Of a DNA stretch of 64,000 nt, positions 55,984 to 64,000 are shown piece by piece. Each line of letters starts with the position of its first letter. The stretch's first letter is position 1. The notes beneath the pieces are model-generated. The model saw only the letters and a list, made by a program, of their open reading frames with translations. It searched no databases and was not told where the DNA came from. The position numbers and the translations under genes were made by a program. Source of the DNA: Shinella yambaruensis (GTDB lineage: Bacteria > Pseudomonadota > Alphaproteobacteria > Rhizobiales > Rhizobiaceae); contig NZ_JALJCK010000014.1 of assembly GCF_022899355.1 (NCBI RefSeq), positions 62,001 to 126,000 of the forward strand, read 5' to 3'.

Positions 55984-56304
55984 TCAGGCGGTGAAGCGGC
56001 CCGCGACGGGCGGGCGCCGGTAGGCGATCACCCAGAAGAACAGAGAGACGGCGAGCAGGACGACAAAGGCCGGCTGCGAGAGCACCCACATGGCCGCCGG
56101 ATCCCAGGCATAGGGATGGAGGTTGCGCATGATGCCGTCGGCGACGAGCGCGATCGTGTCCGGGCTGGCCGTGCTCCAGGCGACGGCCAGCGGCGTCAGC
56201 ACCGGCTCGGAGGCCGAAACCGACTGGATCGCATCGATCGTGCCCGCCATGACGGCGACGACCAGCGCAACGAGGCTGATGGCCTTCAGGATGAACCGTA
56301 TCAT
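55984..56304 (-). CDS. Small conserved membrane protein
   Basis: A 106-residue protein not assigned to a named family. It has two hydrophobic segments (~6-28 and ~75-95) separated by a polar loop ([21 protein letters not shown], then [21 protein letters not shown]) and ends [12 protein letters not shown] in the cytoplasm or periplasm. The ATG at 56302-56304 has GGAGAG upstream; the longer frame to 56355 lacks a site. The layout resembles small rhizobial inner-membrane proteins of unknown function. Confidence 0.72.
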   Translation of the reverse strand: MIRFILKAISLVALVVAVMAGTIDAIQSVSASEPVLTPLAVAWSTASPDTIALVADGIMRNLHPYAWDPAAMWVLSQPAFVVLLAVSLFFWVIAYRRPPVAGRFTA

Positions 56305-56538
56305 CGCGCACTCTCCAGATATCGCCCGCGCAAGCCCAAATCCGCTCCGCTTCATTCCTGCCTATAGATAGGAAGACGTCCAGCCCTGCGCAATCCTTCG
56401 CCCGAACCCGAACATCCTTCAAAAATCTGTCAGAAAGCGGTTGATCCCGCCGCAAACCTCGGTATATATCGCGCCGTCCCGCCGGAATGGAAACAGGAAA
56501 GCGGTCCGCGCCGGATTGACCGTCGGCTGCGAGCGGAC

Positions 56539-56628
56539 GGACAGGTGGCCGAGTGGTTGAAGGCGCACGCCTGGAACGCGTGTATAGGGGAAACTCTATC
56601 GAGGGTTCGAATCCCTCTCTGTCCGCCA
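56539..56628 (+). tRNA. tRNA-Ser (anticodon GGA)
   Basis: 90 bases including an encoded CCA. The acceptor stem GGACAGG pairs with TCTGTCC (one G-T wobble), the anticodon stem CACGC/GCGTG encloses CTGGAAC with anticodon GGA, a long variable arm (TATAGGGGAAACTCTA) marks a class II tRNA, and the T arm is GAGGG-TTCGAAT-CCCTC. It reads UCC/UCU serine codons. Confidence 0.97.
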
Positions 56629-56670
56629 TATTCCCTTCAAGGTTCTCCCCTGATTTTCCGCAGGAAATCC

Positions 56671-56694
56671 ACGCCAAGGCATATGCCTTGGCGT
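56671..56694. repeat. 24-base perfect palindrome downstream of tRNA-Ser
   Basis: ACGCCAAGGCAT (56671-56682) is immediately followed by its exact reverse complement (56683-56694), with no spacer. It lies between the 3' end of tRNA-Ser and the 3' end of the minus-strand aconitase-X gene. It could stop either transcript or be a protein-binding or recombination site; no U-run follows on either side. Confidence 0.7.
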
Positions 56695-56743
56695 TCCCTG
56701 AACGCCCGCCCGGCAAACTCCGGCGGGCATTGTCGTCCTGCGG

Positions 56744-58426
56744 TCAGGAAAGCCAGGCGGGCAGGCGTGGGGGGACGCGGCCGGTCAGGGCGGCTTCGAT
56801 ACAGTCGGAGAGGTTGCCGAAGCGGACGGTGCGGCCGGAAAGGCCCGGGCCGTAATGGGCGTATTTGCCGGAATTGGTGAGGAGCGTGCGGGTCTTGGGC
56901 GGGAAGACCGGTTCGGAGATCGAGCACCAGCAGAGGTCGGGCAGGACCTGGACGCCGCCTGCCCTCAGCCGGGCAACGGTATCCCCGGCTTCCGCCATCA
57001 CGTCGAGGCCGGCGGTGACGATCACGGCGACGTCCGCGTGGCACCTGCGGCCGGCGAGGGCATCGGCGAGGGCCGCGCATTCCGAGAGCGAGGCATGCGG
57101 GCTGCCGATGGCGACGAGCTCGACCTCGGCCGGGCCTTCGTTGAACATCGTCCAGACCTCGACCATGTCGGCGCGGGTGATCGTCACCCGGTCGGCCGCG
57201 GGCAAGGCCGCGCCGTCCGCCTCGGGCGTCACGCCCTCGATGTGCAGCATGGGCGCGGCGGAGGTGGTGCCGAAGGCGGCGCAGAGGGCCTTGAGGTCGT
57301 CCCGCGTCGGCCTTGCCGCGGCAAGGCCGCGCAGCAGCGGGATGCGGTCGGGCGCGGCACGGCCGGCAAGGTAGCCGATGAGCGGCCAGAAGGCATCGTC
57401 GATCCCCTCAGGCAGATCGACGTCGATGACGCGGCGCGCCTTGCGGTGCTCGTCGAGATAGACGCCGGACAGCGGCGCGCGGCCGGTGAGCGCGATGCAC
57501 AGGTCGAGGAAATCGGGGTGCTTCGCCGTGCGGGCGCCGAGTACGGTGTTGGCGAAGATCACGGCATTGGATTCGGCCCAGGCGATGGCCTCGCCGGTCT
57601 TCGGCGCGCTGTCCAGCAGATAGGGCGAACAGGTGAAGGTCGGGCGGCAGCCCATGCGGACATAGGCATCGGCGAGGCGGGCGGCGGGATCGCCGAAGGA
57701 CGGCGGCACGCCCTGCGCCTGCCAGTTGGCACGGTCGACGGAGATGGCGTTCATCGTGGTCGGCACGCGGACCTTCGCGCCCATCTCCGCCATCGTTTCC
57801 GCGAAGGTGAGGTTGGCGGGGCTGGCATAGATGCAGCCGTCGATATGGCCCTGCACGACGTCGACGAGTTCGCGCGCGCCCTGCTGGGCCGCCATGGCCG
57901 TGGTGATGCGCATGGCGAGCGCAACGGCGATGCCGTCGCGGCCGTCCAGCATGGCGCGGTCGTCTTCCGTCAGATCGAGCGCGGCGGTGGCGGGCGGGGC
58001 GACGGGGATCGTGAGGCCGTCAGCCTCGATGGCGGTTTCGCCGATCCGTGCGGTCCCGGCGCGACAGAGGGCATCGAAGGCCGCCTGCGAGAGGCGCAGG
58101 ACCGGCAGGGATTTTCCGAACATCTCGGCGGCGATCAGGGCGCCGAGGGTCAGGACGTCCTCCGCCTCGCTGAAGACGAGGGCGGCGGGGGCGCGGCCGG
58201 TGAGGGCAAGGTCGAGCAGGACGCCGGAGCCGGTGCACGAGCCGCGGCTCGACGGCATCATCAGGATGCCGCCGGTGATCGTGACGCCATGCAGCGGGTG
58301 GTGCACGTCGATGACCCGGCCGGTGGCGGGATCGACGCCGCCCCAGAAGCTCAGCGCCTCGCCCGTCGCGATGACCGGGCCGGCGGCGGCGCCGGAAAGG
58401 AGGCTGCGGGCGGAGAGGTCGGCCAT
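56744..58426 (-). CDS. Fused aconitase X (DUF126-DUF521), probable cis-3-hydroxy-L-proline dehydratase
   Basis: A 560-residue protein joining the AcnX small domain (~1-140; [24 protein letters not shown] with the conserved catalytic-site serine) to the large DUF521 domain (~150-555; [58 protein letters not shown] with iron-sulfur cysteines). Characterised bacterial AcnX proteins dehydrate cis-3-hydroxy-L-proline to pyrroline-2-carboxylate, while archaeal relatives act on phosphomevalonate. A hydroxyproline role fits the adjacent D-amino-acid dehydrogenase and amino-acid importer. The start at 58426 gives the full small domain. Confidence 0.86.
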   Translation of the reverse strand: MADLSARSLLSGAAAGPVIATGEALSFWGGVDPATGRVIDVHHPLHGVTITGGILMMPSSRGSCTGSGVLLDLALTGRAPAALVFSEAEDVLTLGALIAAEMFGKSLPVLRLSQAAFDALCRAGTARIGETAIEADGLTIPVAPPATAALDLTEDDRAMLDGRDGIAVALAMRITTAMAAQQGARELVDVVQGHIDGCIYASPANLTFAETMAEMGAKVRVPTTMNAISVDRANWQAQGVPPSFGDPAARLADAYVRMGCRPTFTCSPYLLDSAPKTGEAIAWAESNAVIFANTVLGARTAKHPDFLDLCIALTGRAPLSGVYLDEHRKARRVIDVDLPEGIDDAFWPLIGYLAGRAAPDRIPLLRGLAAARPTRDDLKALCAAFGTTSAAPMLHIEGVTPEADGAALPAADRVTITRADMVEVWTMFNEGPAEVELVAIGSPHASLSECAALADALAGRRCHADVAVIVTAGLDVMAEAGDTVARLRAGGVQVLPDLCWCSISEPVFPPKTRTLLTNSGKYAHYGPGLSGRTVRFGNLSDCIEAALTGRVPPRLPAWLS

Positions 58427-58540
58427 GGGACGGGTCCTGTGCTGCTGGGTGGTTCCATCAAGGATAGGCGGCGCGCGCTTGCCGGAAACGCGCGAAAACC
58501 AAGGTATGGGCGCCCGCGATCCCGAGGGACGCGGGCACGG

Positions 58541-58585
58541 CCTGGAGCAGGTCCGGTGACATCCGGCGCGCCGGATTGCTCCAGG
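58541..58585. repeat. Composite palindrome between the dehydrogenase and aconitase-X genes
   Basis: CCTGGAGCA (58541-58549) pairs with TGCTCCAGG (58577-58585), and inside is the perfect 16-base palindrome ATCCGGCGCGCCGGAT (58561-58576). It occupies most of the otherwise featureless 204-base gap. The form resembles dispersed rhizobial elements; it could also be a processing or attenuation hairpin within the operon. Confidence 0.65.
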
Positions 58586-58630
58586 ATAGTGTTTTCCCGC
58601 GCCGAAGCGATACCGCTCCGGCGCAGTCGC

Positions 58631-59884
58631 CTAGAAACGCTGCGGCGAGAAGGGCGCGATGTCGATCGCCGCCGGCCGGCCGGTCACGAGGTCGGCGACG
58701 AGCCGCGCCGTGCCGGCGGACTGGGTGAGGCCGAGATGGCCGTGACCGAAGGCGTAGACGATATCGGGCGTGGCGCGGGCGCGGCCGATGGCGGGCAGGC
58801 TGTCGGGCAGCGAGGGGCGGAACCCCATCCACTGCACGCCGCCCGCCGGCTTCAGGCCGGGCAGGAAGGCTTTCGCCTTTTCCAGCATGGCCTCGGACCT
58901 GCGGAAGTTCGGCGGCAGCTTCAGCCCGCCGAGTTCCACCGCGCCGCCGACGCGGATGCCGGTCGACAGCCGGGTCACGACGAAGCCGTGGCCGCCGAAG
59001 GTGACCTGCGTCCTGAGGTCGAAGGCGCCGGGCGGCAGGGTCGTGTTGTAGCCGCGCTCGGTCTCGAGCGGGATGCTCTCGCCGAGCGTGCGGGCGACCT
59101 GGTGCGAGAAGGCGCCGGCCGCGAGCACGACCTTTTCCACGCGCCGCGTCCCGCCATCCGCCGTCGCGATCTCGACGCCGCCCTCGACGGGCCTGAGGCC
59201 AGAGACCTCGGCACGCTCGATCCTGCCGCCCTTCGCGCGAAAATGATCGGCGAGCGCCAGCGTGTAGAGTTTCGGGTCCGCGATGGAATACCAGCCGGGC
59301 GTGAAGGTGCCGTGCGTGAAGCGCGGGGCGAGGCCGGGCTGGATCGCGACCATTTCGGCGGCATCCATGTGGCGGAATTCGATGCCGTGCGCTTCGCGGG
59401 CCCTCCAGCCCGGCAGCGAGGCGTTCAGCTCGGCCCGGCTTTCATAGACCTGAAGATTGCCCTCCTTGCGTAGCATGGCAAGCGTGCCGGTCGCGCCGAG
59501 GAAGGGCTCCAGCTCGGCCCTGGAAAGGTCCATCAGCGCGGTCTGCGCGGCGGTGGAATGGGCGACGCGGCGTGCCGAGCAGGCGCGCCAGAAGCGGAAC
59601 ATCCAGGGGGCGATCTGCAGCGCGTAGGACGGCGGCACGGAAAGCGGCCCGAGCGGGTCGAGCAGCCATTTCGGCGCCTTCCTGAGGATGCCGGGCGAGG
59701 CGAGCGGCAGGATGTCGGTGAAGGCGAAGGCGCCGGCATTGCCGGCGGAAGCGCCGGCGGCGGGGGCTTCGCGTTCGAGCACGGTGACGGCGAGGCCGCG
59801 GGCCTGGGCGGCAATGGCCGCGGAAAGGCCGACCACGCCGGCGCCGATGACGACGACGCCCGGTTCGATTCCAGTCTTCATCAT
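58631..59884 (-). CDS. FAD-dependent D-amino-acid dehydrogenase, probable D-hydroxyproline dehydrogenase
   Basis: A 417-residue flavoprotein of the DAO/DadA family. The N-terminal FAD motif is VVVIGAGVVGLSAAIAA (~10-26) with the following LEREAPAAGASAGNAG. The substrate domain includes GGVEIATADGG, VVLAAGAFS and the C-terminal FAD contacts GFRPSLPDSLPAIG and YAFGHGHLGLTQSAGTARLVADL. DadA-like enzymes in hydroxyproline clusters oxidise cis-4-hydroxy-D-proline. The gene lies 4 bases after the importer ATPase and is co-transcribed with it. Confidence 0.88.
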   Translation of the reverse strand: MMKTGIEPGVVVIGAGVVGLSAAIAAQARGLAVTVLEREAPAAGASAGNAGAFAFTDILPLASPGILRKAPKWLLDPLGPLSVPPSYALQIAPWMFRFWRACSARRVAHSTAAQTALMDLSRAELEPFLGATGTLAMLRKEGNLQVYESRAELNASLPGWRAREAHGIEFRHMDAAEMVAIQPGLAPRFTHGTFTPGWYSIADPKLYTLALADHFRAKGGRIERAEVSGLRPVEGGVEIATADGGTRRVEKVVLAAGAFSHQVARTLGESIPLETERGYNTTLPPGAFDLRTQVTFGGHGFVVTRLSTGIRVGGAVELGGLKLPPNFRRSEAMLEKAKAFLPGLKPAGGVQWMGFRPSLPDSLPAIGRARATPDIVYAFGHGHLGLTQSAGTARLVADLVTGRPAAIDIAPFSPQRF

Positions 59885-59888
59885 CGCC

Positions 59889-60611
59889 TCAGTGCGTCGC
59901 AGCGAGGAAGGTTTTCAGGTCGGCATCCTTCGGCGCGCCGAACAGCGCTTCCGGCGGGGCGATCTCGGCCATCACGCCCTTGTGGAAGAAGGCGACACGG
60001 TCGGAGACCTCGCGGGCGAACTTCATTTCGTGCGTGACGCAGATCATCGTCATGCCCTCGGAGGCGAGCATGCGCAGCGTGTCGAGCACTTCGCCGACGA
60101 GCTGCGGATCGAGCGCCGAGGTCACCTCGTCGAACAGCATGTAGGCCGGCGACATGGCAAGCGCCCGGGCGATCGCCATGCGCTGCTGCTGGCCGCCGGA
60201 CATGCGGCTCGGATAGACTTTCAGCTTGTCGCCGAGGCCGACATGGGTGAGCTGCCTGACGGCCATCGCCTCGGCCTCGGCCTTCGACTGGCCCAGGACC
60301 TTGACGGGGGCCAGCATGACGTTTTCGAGCACGGTCAGGTGCGGGAAGGCGTTGAACTGCTGGAAGACGATGCCGAGCTTGCGGCGCAGCTTGTTGAGGT
60401 CCGTGCCCTTGGCATGCACGTCGGTGCCGTCGACGACGATGCGCCCGCCGTCGATGGTCTCCAGCCCGTTGATGCAGGTGAGCAGCGTCGACTTGCCCGA
60501 GCCCGAGCCGCCGATGATGGTCAGCACCTCGCCCTTCTCCACGGTGAGGTTGATTCCCTTCAGGACTTCGAGCTGGCCGAAGGATTTGCGGACGTTTTCG
60601 ATCTCAATCAT
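59889..60611 (-). CDS. Polar amino-acid ABC transporter ATPase (GlnQ-like)
   Basis: A 240-residue ATPase: Walker A GGSGSGKST (~34-42), Q-loop GIVFQQFNAFPHLTVLENV, signature MSGGQQQR, Walker B YMLFDEVTSALD and H-loop VTHEM. This is the HisP/GlnQ group for polar amino acids. The ATG at 60609-60611 overlaps the permease stop by 8 bases. It serves the two permeases upstream and the binding protein at 61998-62807. Confidence 0.94.
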   Translation of the reverse strand: MIEIENVRKSFGQLEVLKGINLTVEKGEVLTIIGGSGSGKSTLLTCINGLETIDGGRIVVDGTDVHAKGTDLNKLRRKLGIVFQQFNAFPHLTVLENVMLAPVKVLGQSKAEAEAMAVRQLTHVGLGDKLKVYPSRMSGGQQQRMAIARALAMSPAYMLFDEVTSALDPQLVGEVLDTLRMLASEGMTMICVTHEMKFAREVSDRVAFFHKGVMAEIAPPEALFGAPKDADLKTFLAATH

Positions 60612-61254
60612 TGGACCACCGTCTTTCGAGAGAACCGCCGAGCCGGGCGATGGGGAAGCTGATGATGAAGTAGATGGCGCCGCAGATGAGCAGGATGAAC
60701 AGCGGCTCCTGCAGGCGCGTGACGAGGATCTGCGAGGCACGCAGGAGCTCGATGAGGCCGAGCCAGAGCACGAGCGCCGAATCCTTCATGACGCCGAGCG
60801 TCAGGCCGATCCAGGCGGGCAGCGAGACCCGCGTGGCGAGCGGGGCCACGATGTAGCGCATGTCCTGCCACCAGGTCATGCCCAGCGAGCGGGCCGCGCG
60901 GCGCGTGGTGGCCGGCACGGAGGAGATGCCGCCGCGCACGATCTCGGTGCAATAGGCCGCCGTATAGAGCGACAGCACCACGCAGGAGGTGGTGAACGGC
61001 GCCCAGCCGAGCTTCATGATCGACTGCAGCGCATTGCCGAGCACGAGCTGGATGAGCAGCGGCACGGAGCGGAAGATGTCGAGCAGGAAGGTGAGCGGCA
61101 TCGACCAGTAGGGGCCGGCCTGGTTGCGGATGACGCCGAAGAGGATGCCGAGCACGGTGCCCGCGAGGACGGAGACGGCGGTGACGGCGAGCGTCATGGC
61201 CGCGCCCTTGGCGAGGAAGCCGAGATCGGCAAGGGTGAGAGCGGTATCGAACAT
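60604..61254 (-). CDS. Polar amino-acid ABC transporter permease 2
   Basis: A 216-residue HisM/GlnP-type permease with about five helices. The N-terminal segment KGAAMTLAVTAVSVLAGTVLG is typical, with CTEIVRGGISSVPATTRRAARSLGMTWWQ as the coupling (EAA) loop near ~100-130. It ends FPIARLGGSLERRWSND. It is 12 bases after the first permease and overlaps the ATPase gene. Confidence 0.93.
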   Translation of the reverse strand: MFDTALTLADLGFLAKGAAMTLAVTAVSVLAGTVLGILFGVIRNQAGPYWSMPLTFLLDIFRSVPLLIQLVLGNALQSIMKLGWAPFTTSCVVLSLYTAAYCTEIVRGGISSVPATTRRAARSLGMTWWQDMRYIVAPLATRVSLPAWIGLTLGVMKDSALVLWLGLIELLRASQILVTRLQEPLFILLICGAIYFIISFPIARLGGSLERRWSND

Positions 61255-61266
61255 GGCTTACCCCTC

Positions 61267-61932
61267 TCAGTAGCGGAACATGCGCGCCGCGAGCACGCGG
61301 GCTGCAAGCGTCACGGCCTTGGCGATCAGGTAGTAGATGACCGCCGCGATCGCGAAGAATTCGAAGGTGCGGAACGAGCGGGCGTTCAGCTCCTGGGTGA
61401 TGCCGGCAAGATCGGTGTTCATGCCGACGGTGACGCCGAGCGACGTCATCAGGATCGCCCAGACCATCTGGTTGGTGGCGGGCAGGAAGGCGACGCGCAG
61501 CATCTGCGGCATGACGATATAGCGGAAGGCCTGCAGCGAGGTCATGCCGAGCGAGCGGCCGGCGCGGGTCTGCGTCTCGGGGATCGCCTTCAGCGCGCCG
61601 CGGAAGTTTTCCGCGAGATAGCCGGCATTGTTGAAGGCGATGCCGGCCAGGAGCGCCGCATAGGGGCTGAGGTGGATGCCGAAACTGCCGAGGCCGAAAT
61701 GGGCCATGTAGATCTGGAAGAGGGCCGGCGTGTTGCGCGCGATCTCGACCCAGGCGGTGGCGAAGCCGCCGAGGATGCGGTTGCCGGACAGCCGGAAGAG
61801 CGTCAGCGCCAGGGCGACGGCAAGGCCGATGGCCATGGAGAGCAGCGCGATCTGGAGCGTGACCAGCGCGCCGTCCAGCATCTGGGGCAACGCCTTCAGC
61901 GCCTGGTTCCAATGGAAAGTGTAACTGAACAT
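61267..61932 (-). CDS. Polar amino-acid ABC transporter permease 1
   Basis: A 221-residue HisM/GlnP-type permease, from the ATG at 61930-61932. It has LDGALVTLQIALLSMAIGLAVAL as the first helix and AENFRGALKAIPETQTRAGRSLGM as the EAA coupling loop. It forms the heterodimeric channel with the 216-residue permease. The longer frame to 62049 has no hydrophobic logic and overlaps the binding-protein gene. Confidence 0.93.
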   Translation of the reverse strand: MFSYTFHWNQALKALPQMLDGALVTLQIALLSMAIGLAVALALTLFRLSGNRILGGFATAWVEIARNTPALFQIYMAHFGLGSFGIHLSPYAALLAGIAFNNAGYLAENFRGALKAIPETQTRAGRSLGMTSLQAFRYIVMPQMLRVAFLPATNQMVWAILMTSLGVTVGMNTDLAGITQELNARSFRTFEFFAIAAVIYYLIAKAVTLAARVLAARMFRY

Positions 61933-61997
61933 TGCCGTCTCACCCTTCGGAAACGATGGACGGCGCGGGATGTCCCGCGCCGCCTTGGAAACGGCTC

Positions 61998-62807
61998 TTA
62001 GCGGTAGACGCCGCCGACCGAGAGGTCCGGCACGTCGCCGCCGACCCACTTCTCGTAGAGTTCCTTATAGCGGCCGGTGCGAACCTGCTGGTTGACGAAG
62101 AGGTTCAGGTAGTTGATCAGGCCGTATTCTTCGCGGTTGGTGAAGAGCGCGACATAGTCGATGTCATAGGGCGCCTTGCCGACGACGGAGATGCCGGCGA
62201 ACTTGCCGCTCTTGACGTTGGACTGGGCGACCGTCGAGGTGGAGACCGTGGCGTCGATCTGGCCCTGGCTCAGCGCGAGGAAGACGTCGGCCTGGGTCTG
62301 GTACGGACGGAACTCGCCGGCGCCCCATTCCTTGACCGAGTTTTCGAGCGCGATGGCCTCGAACGTGCCGGCGGTGGCGCCGACGGTCTTGCCCTTCATG
62401 TCCTCGAAGGACTTGATGCCCGACTTGTCGTTGGCCGTCACGGCCATCTCGAAGGCGAAGTAGGGGATCGACATGCCGACGGTCTTGGCACGCTCCAGCG
62501 TGTCGGAGGTCGAGGCGACGCCGACATCGACGCGGCCGGACATCAGCGCCGGGATGCGCTCCGGGAAGGGCGTTTCGACGATCTCGGCGGTGACGCCGAG
62601 GGCCTTGGCCAGGTCGTTGCAGTAGTCGACGTCGAAACCGATCGGGTTGTTGTTCTCGTCGCGCGCGCCCATCGGCGGGAAGTCGAGAACGACGGCGCAG
62701 CGCAGCGTGCCGGACGAGATGATGTCGTCCAGCTTGTCGGCCTTGGCCGGGCTGGTCAGAGCGGTGGCGGCCACGAGGCCGAAGGCGAGGACCGAGGTCT
62801 TCTTCAT
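61998..62807 (-). CDS. Amino-acid ABC transporter substrate-binding protein (family 3)
   Basis: A 269-residue periplasmic protein. The signal peptide is MKKTSVLAFGLVAATALTSP with cleavage after AKA near residue 23. The family 3 pattern is LRCAVVLDFPPMGARDENNNP, GFDVDYCNDLAKALG (with the ligand-site RVDVG later) and GKTVGATAGTFEA. It opens the importer operon and sits directly behind the candidate GntR operator at 62894-62911. Hydroxyproline as ligand is inferred from the enzymes encoded downstream. Confidence 0.93.
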   Translation of the reverse strand: MKKTSVLAFGLVAATALTSPAKADKLDDIISSGTLRCAVVLDFPPMGARDENNNPIGFDVDYCNDLAKALGVTAEIVETPFPERIPALMSGRVDVGVASTSDTLERAKTVGMSIPYFAFEMAVTANDKSGIKSFEDMKGKTVGATAGTFEAIALENSVKEWGAGEFRPYQTQADVFLALSQGQIDATVSTSTVAQSNVKSGKFAGISVVGKAPYDIDYVALFTNREEYGLINYLNLFVNQQVRTGRYKELYEKWVGGDVPDLSVGGVYR

Positions 62808-62893
62808 AAACTCTCTCCCTGGATTGGTCTGTCGATTCACGCGGCGAAGGTCCGTCCTGCGCCGAGACTGTAAACCGCTACTAAAATACAACT

Positions 62894-62911
62894 AATATAC
62901 AAAAAGTATAT
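62894..62911. promoter_or_regulatory. Candidate GntR operator before the importer operon
   Basis: ATATAC (62895-62900) and GTATAT (62906-62911) form an inverted repeat around AAAAA. The 9-mer AATATACAA (62894-62902) also occurs at 7128-7136 between the racemase-family gene and its GntR regulator. The site lies about 90 bases upstream of the binding-protein start, in AT-rich DNA. Confidence 0.6.
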
Positions 62912-62920
62912 ACCTGGAAG

Positions 62921-62965
62921 GAGAAAATATGACGGCCGGGCTTCCTCACGGGAAGCCCGGCCGTC
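62921..62965 (-). terminator. Rho-independent terminator after the aldehyde dehydrogenase gene
   Basis: GACGGCCGGGCTTCC (62931-62945) pairs perfectly with its 15-base complement at 62951-62965 around TCACG. On the minus strand it runs into ATATTTTCTC. It separates the dehydrogenase message from the importer promoter. Confidence 0.93.
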
Positions 62966-62985
62966 AGGAGCGCTAGGATATTGAA

Positions 62986-64000
62986 TCAGTTCAGGAAGTC
63001 TTCCGGCAGCAGGCCTTCCGGCATGTTCTGGTAGGAGACCGGGCGCAGGAAGCGGCGGATCGACATGGTGCCGACACTGGTGGCGCCGAAGTTCGTGGAG
63101 GCCGGATAGGGGCCGCCATGCACCATGGAATCCACCACCTCGACGCCGGTCGGGAAGCCGTTGACGAGCACGCGGCCGGCCTTGCGTTCGAGGACAGGGC
63201 GCAGGCGCCTGGCATCGGCAAGGTCGCCTTCATCCATGTGGATGGTCGCCGTCAGCTGGCCTTCGAAATTGCGGGCGAGCCTCTCCATCTCGTCGACCGA
63301 GGAAACGCGCACGACGAGGCCGAGCGGGCCGAAGACCTCTTCCGAAAGCGCGTGGTCGGCGAGGAACTGTTCGCCGGAGATCTCGAAGAGGTTCGGCAGC
63401 GCGTTGCGGCCGGTGGATTCCGTCGTCAGCAGCGGCTTGACGGTGTTGCGGCTTGCAAAGCGCGCCTGGCCGTCCTGGTAGGCCTTGGCGATGCCGTCGG
63501 TCAGCATGGTCTGCGGGCCGACCTTGCCGAGCGCTTCCACGGCGGCGGCGGTGAAACGGTCGGCATCCGCGCCGTCGGCGACGATGGCGATGCCCGGATT
63601 GGTGCAGAACTGGCCGGCGCCCATGGTGAGCGAGCCCGCCCAGCCCTGGCCGAGGCCTTCCGCGCGCACCTTCATGGCCTGCGGCAGCAGGAACATCGGG
63701 TTGACCGAGCCGAGCTCGCCGAAGAACGGGATCGGCTCCGGGCGGGCGGCGCACAGGTTGAAGAGGGCGCGGCCGCCGGCGAGCGAGCCGGTGAAGCCGA
63801 CGGCCTTGATCAGCGGATGCTGCACCAGCGCCTCGCCGACCTGGCGGTTGCCGCCCTGGATGAGCGAGAAGACGCCGGGATGCACGCCGGTCTTCCTGAT
63901 GGCAGCCTCGATGGCCTCGGCGATGATCTCGCCCGTGCCCGGATGGGCCGAGTGGCCCTTGACGACGACGGGGCAACCGGCGGCAAGCGCGGCGGCCGTA
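62986..64000 (-). CDS. Aldehyde dehydrogenase, probable alpha-ketoglutarate-semialdehyde dehydrogenase (5' end outside window)
   Basis: The last 337 residues of an ALDH superfamily protein, open to the window edge. Visible are the cofactor lysine in CPVVVKGHSAHPGTGE, VGFTGSLAGGRALF, the catalytic Glu in FFGELGSVNP and the catalytic Cys in GAGQFCTNPG, then EEVFGPLGLVV and VHGGPYPAS. The GHSAHP and GELGSVNP patterns are those of NADP-dependent 2,5-dioxovalerate dehydrogenases, which make 2-oxoglutarate at the end of hydroxyproline and sugar-acid routes. The N-terminal ~170 residues lie beyond 64000. It is terminated just before the importer promoter. Confidence 0.9.
   Translation of the reverse strand, partial: TAAALAAGCPVVVKGHSAHPGTGEIIAEAIEAAIRKTGVHPGVFSLIQGGNRQVGEALVQHPLIKAVGFTGSLAGGRALFNLCAARPEPIPFFGELGSVNPMFLLPQAMKVRAEGLGQGWAGSLTMGAGQFCTNPGIAIVADGADADRFTAAAVEALGKVGPQTMLTDGIAKAYQDGQARFASRNTVKPLLTTESTGRNALPNLFEISGEQFLADHALSEEVFGPLGLVVRVSSVDEMERLARNFEGQLTATIHMDEGDLADARRLRPVLERKAGRVLVNGFPTGVEVVDSMVHGGPYPASTNFGATSVGTMSIRRFLRPVSYQNMPEGLLPEDFLN

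Overview
The window looks like chromosome of a high-GC alphaproteobacterium of the Rhizobiales, most likely the family Rhizobiaceae (Rhizobium/Ensifer/Shinella type). The reasons are the gene families, the synteny (gpmA-dapB-ABC exporter-glk-mgsA; a Tad/Cpa pilus locus with rhizobial-type genes), and several intergenic palindromic elements of the sort scattered through rhizobial genomes. Genes are dense, and nearly all the long reading frames antisense to real genes are GC-driven shadows. No phage, transposase, CRISPR array or rRNA was seen. The only RNA gene found is one tRNA-Ser(GGA). Positions 1-86 hold nothing I can assign.

Region by region. 0-8 kb: rnk, beta-carbonic anhydrase, a DUF488 protein, a cystathionine gamma-synthase-type PLP enzyme, 5-formyl-THF cyclo-ligase, a FadR-type regulator with a CynX-type MFS exporter, and a proline-racemase-family gene divergent from its own GntR regulator. 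8-20 kb: a chemoreceptor, a CysZ-like membrane protein, a VOC protein divergent from a TetR regulator, nth, DUF2244, an AraC-Ogt fusion, then gpmA, dapB, an MsbA-like exporter, glk and mgsA. 20-31 kb: mepA, the yejABEF peptide importer, a hydroxyacid dehydrogenase, a MarR/NlpC-P60 pair and an M17 aminopeptidase.

31-43 kb is a nearly complete Flp/Tad pilus locus. On the minus strand run flp (59 aa, too short for ordinary ORF calling), cpaA, cpaB, cpaC, cpaD, cpaE, cpaF, tadB and tadC. tadD faces them from the other end, and a secretin-N-domain protein plus two TadE-type pseudopilins diverge from flp. CtrA-like TTAACC boxes lie in the two promoter regions.

43-55 kb is a nucleoside uptake and salvage block. 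deoB-add-upp run on the plus strand. A tightly overlapping minus-strand operon carries a BMP-type ABC importer (ATPase, two permeases), cytidine deaminase, purine nucleoside phosphorylase, deoC and deoA. The BMP binding protein is a separate unit just upstream, with slyX in between on the other strand.

55-64 kb holds msrA, a small membrane protein, tRNA-Ser, and then a minus-strand catabolic cluster: a fused aconitase-X protein, a D-amino-acid (hydroxyproline) dehydrogenase, a polar amino-acid ABC importer, and an alpha-ketoglutarate-semialdehyde-type dehydrogenase cut by the window end. Together these fit uptake and breakdown of hydroxyproline isomers. A 9-mer shared between the promoter of this cluster and the distant proline-racemase-family/GntR intergenic region suggests a common regulator. 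I found no clearly new defence or mobile system. The most interesting points are the operators, the Ser/Thr active-site variant of the racemase-family protein, and the tRNA-proximal hydroxyproline cluster.
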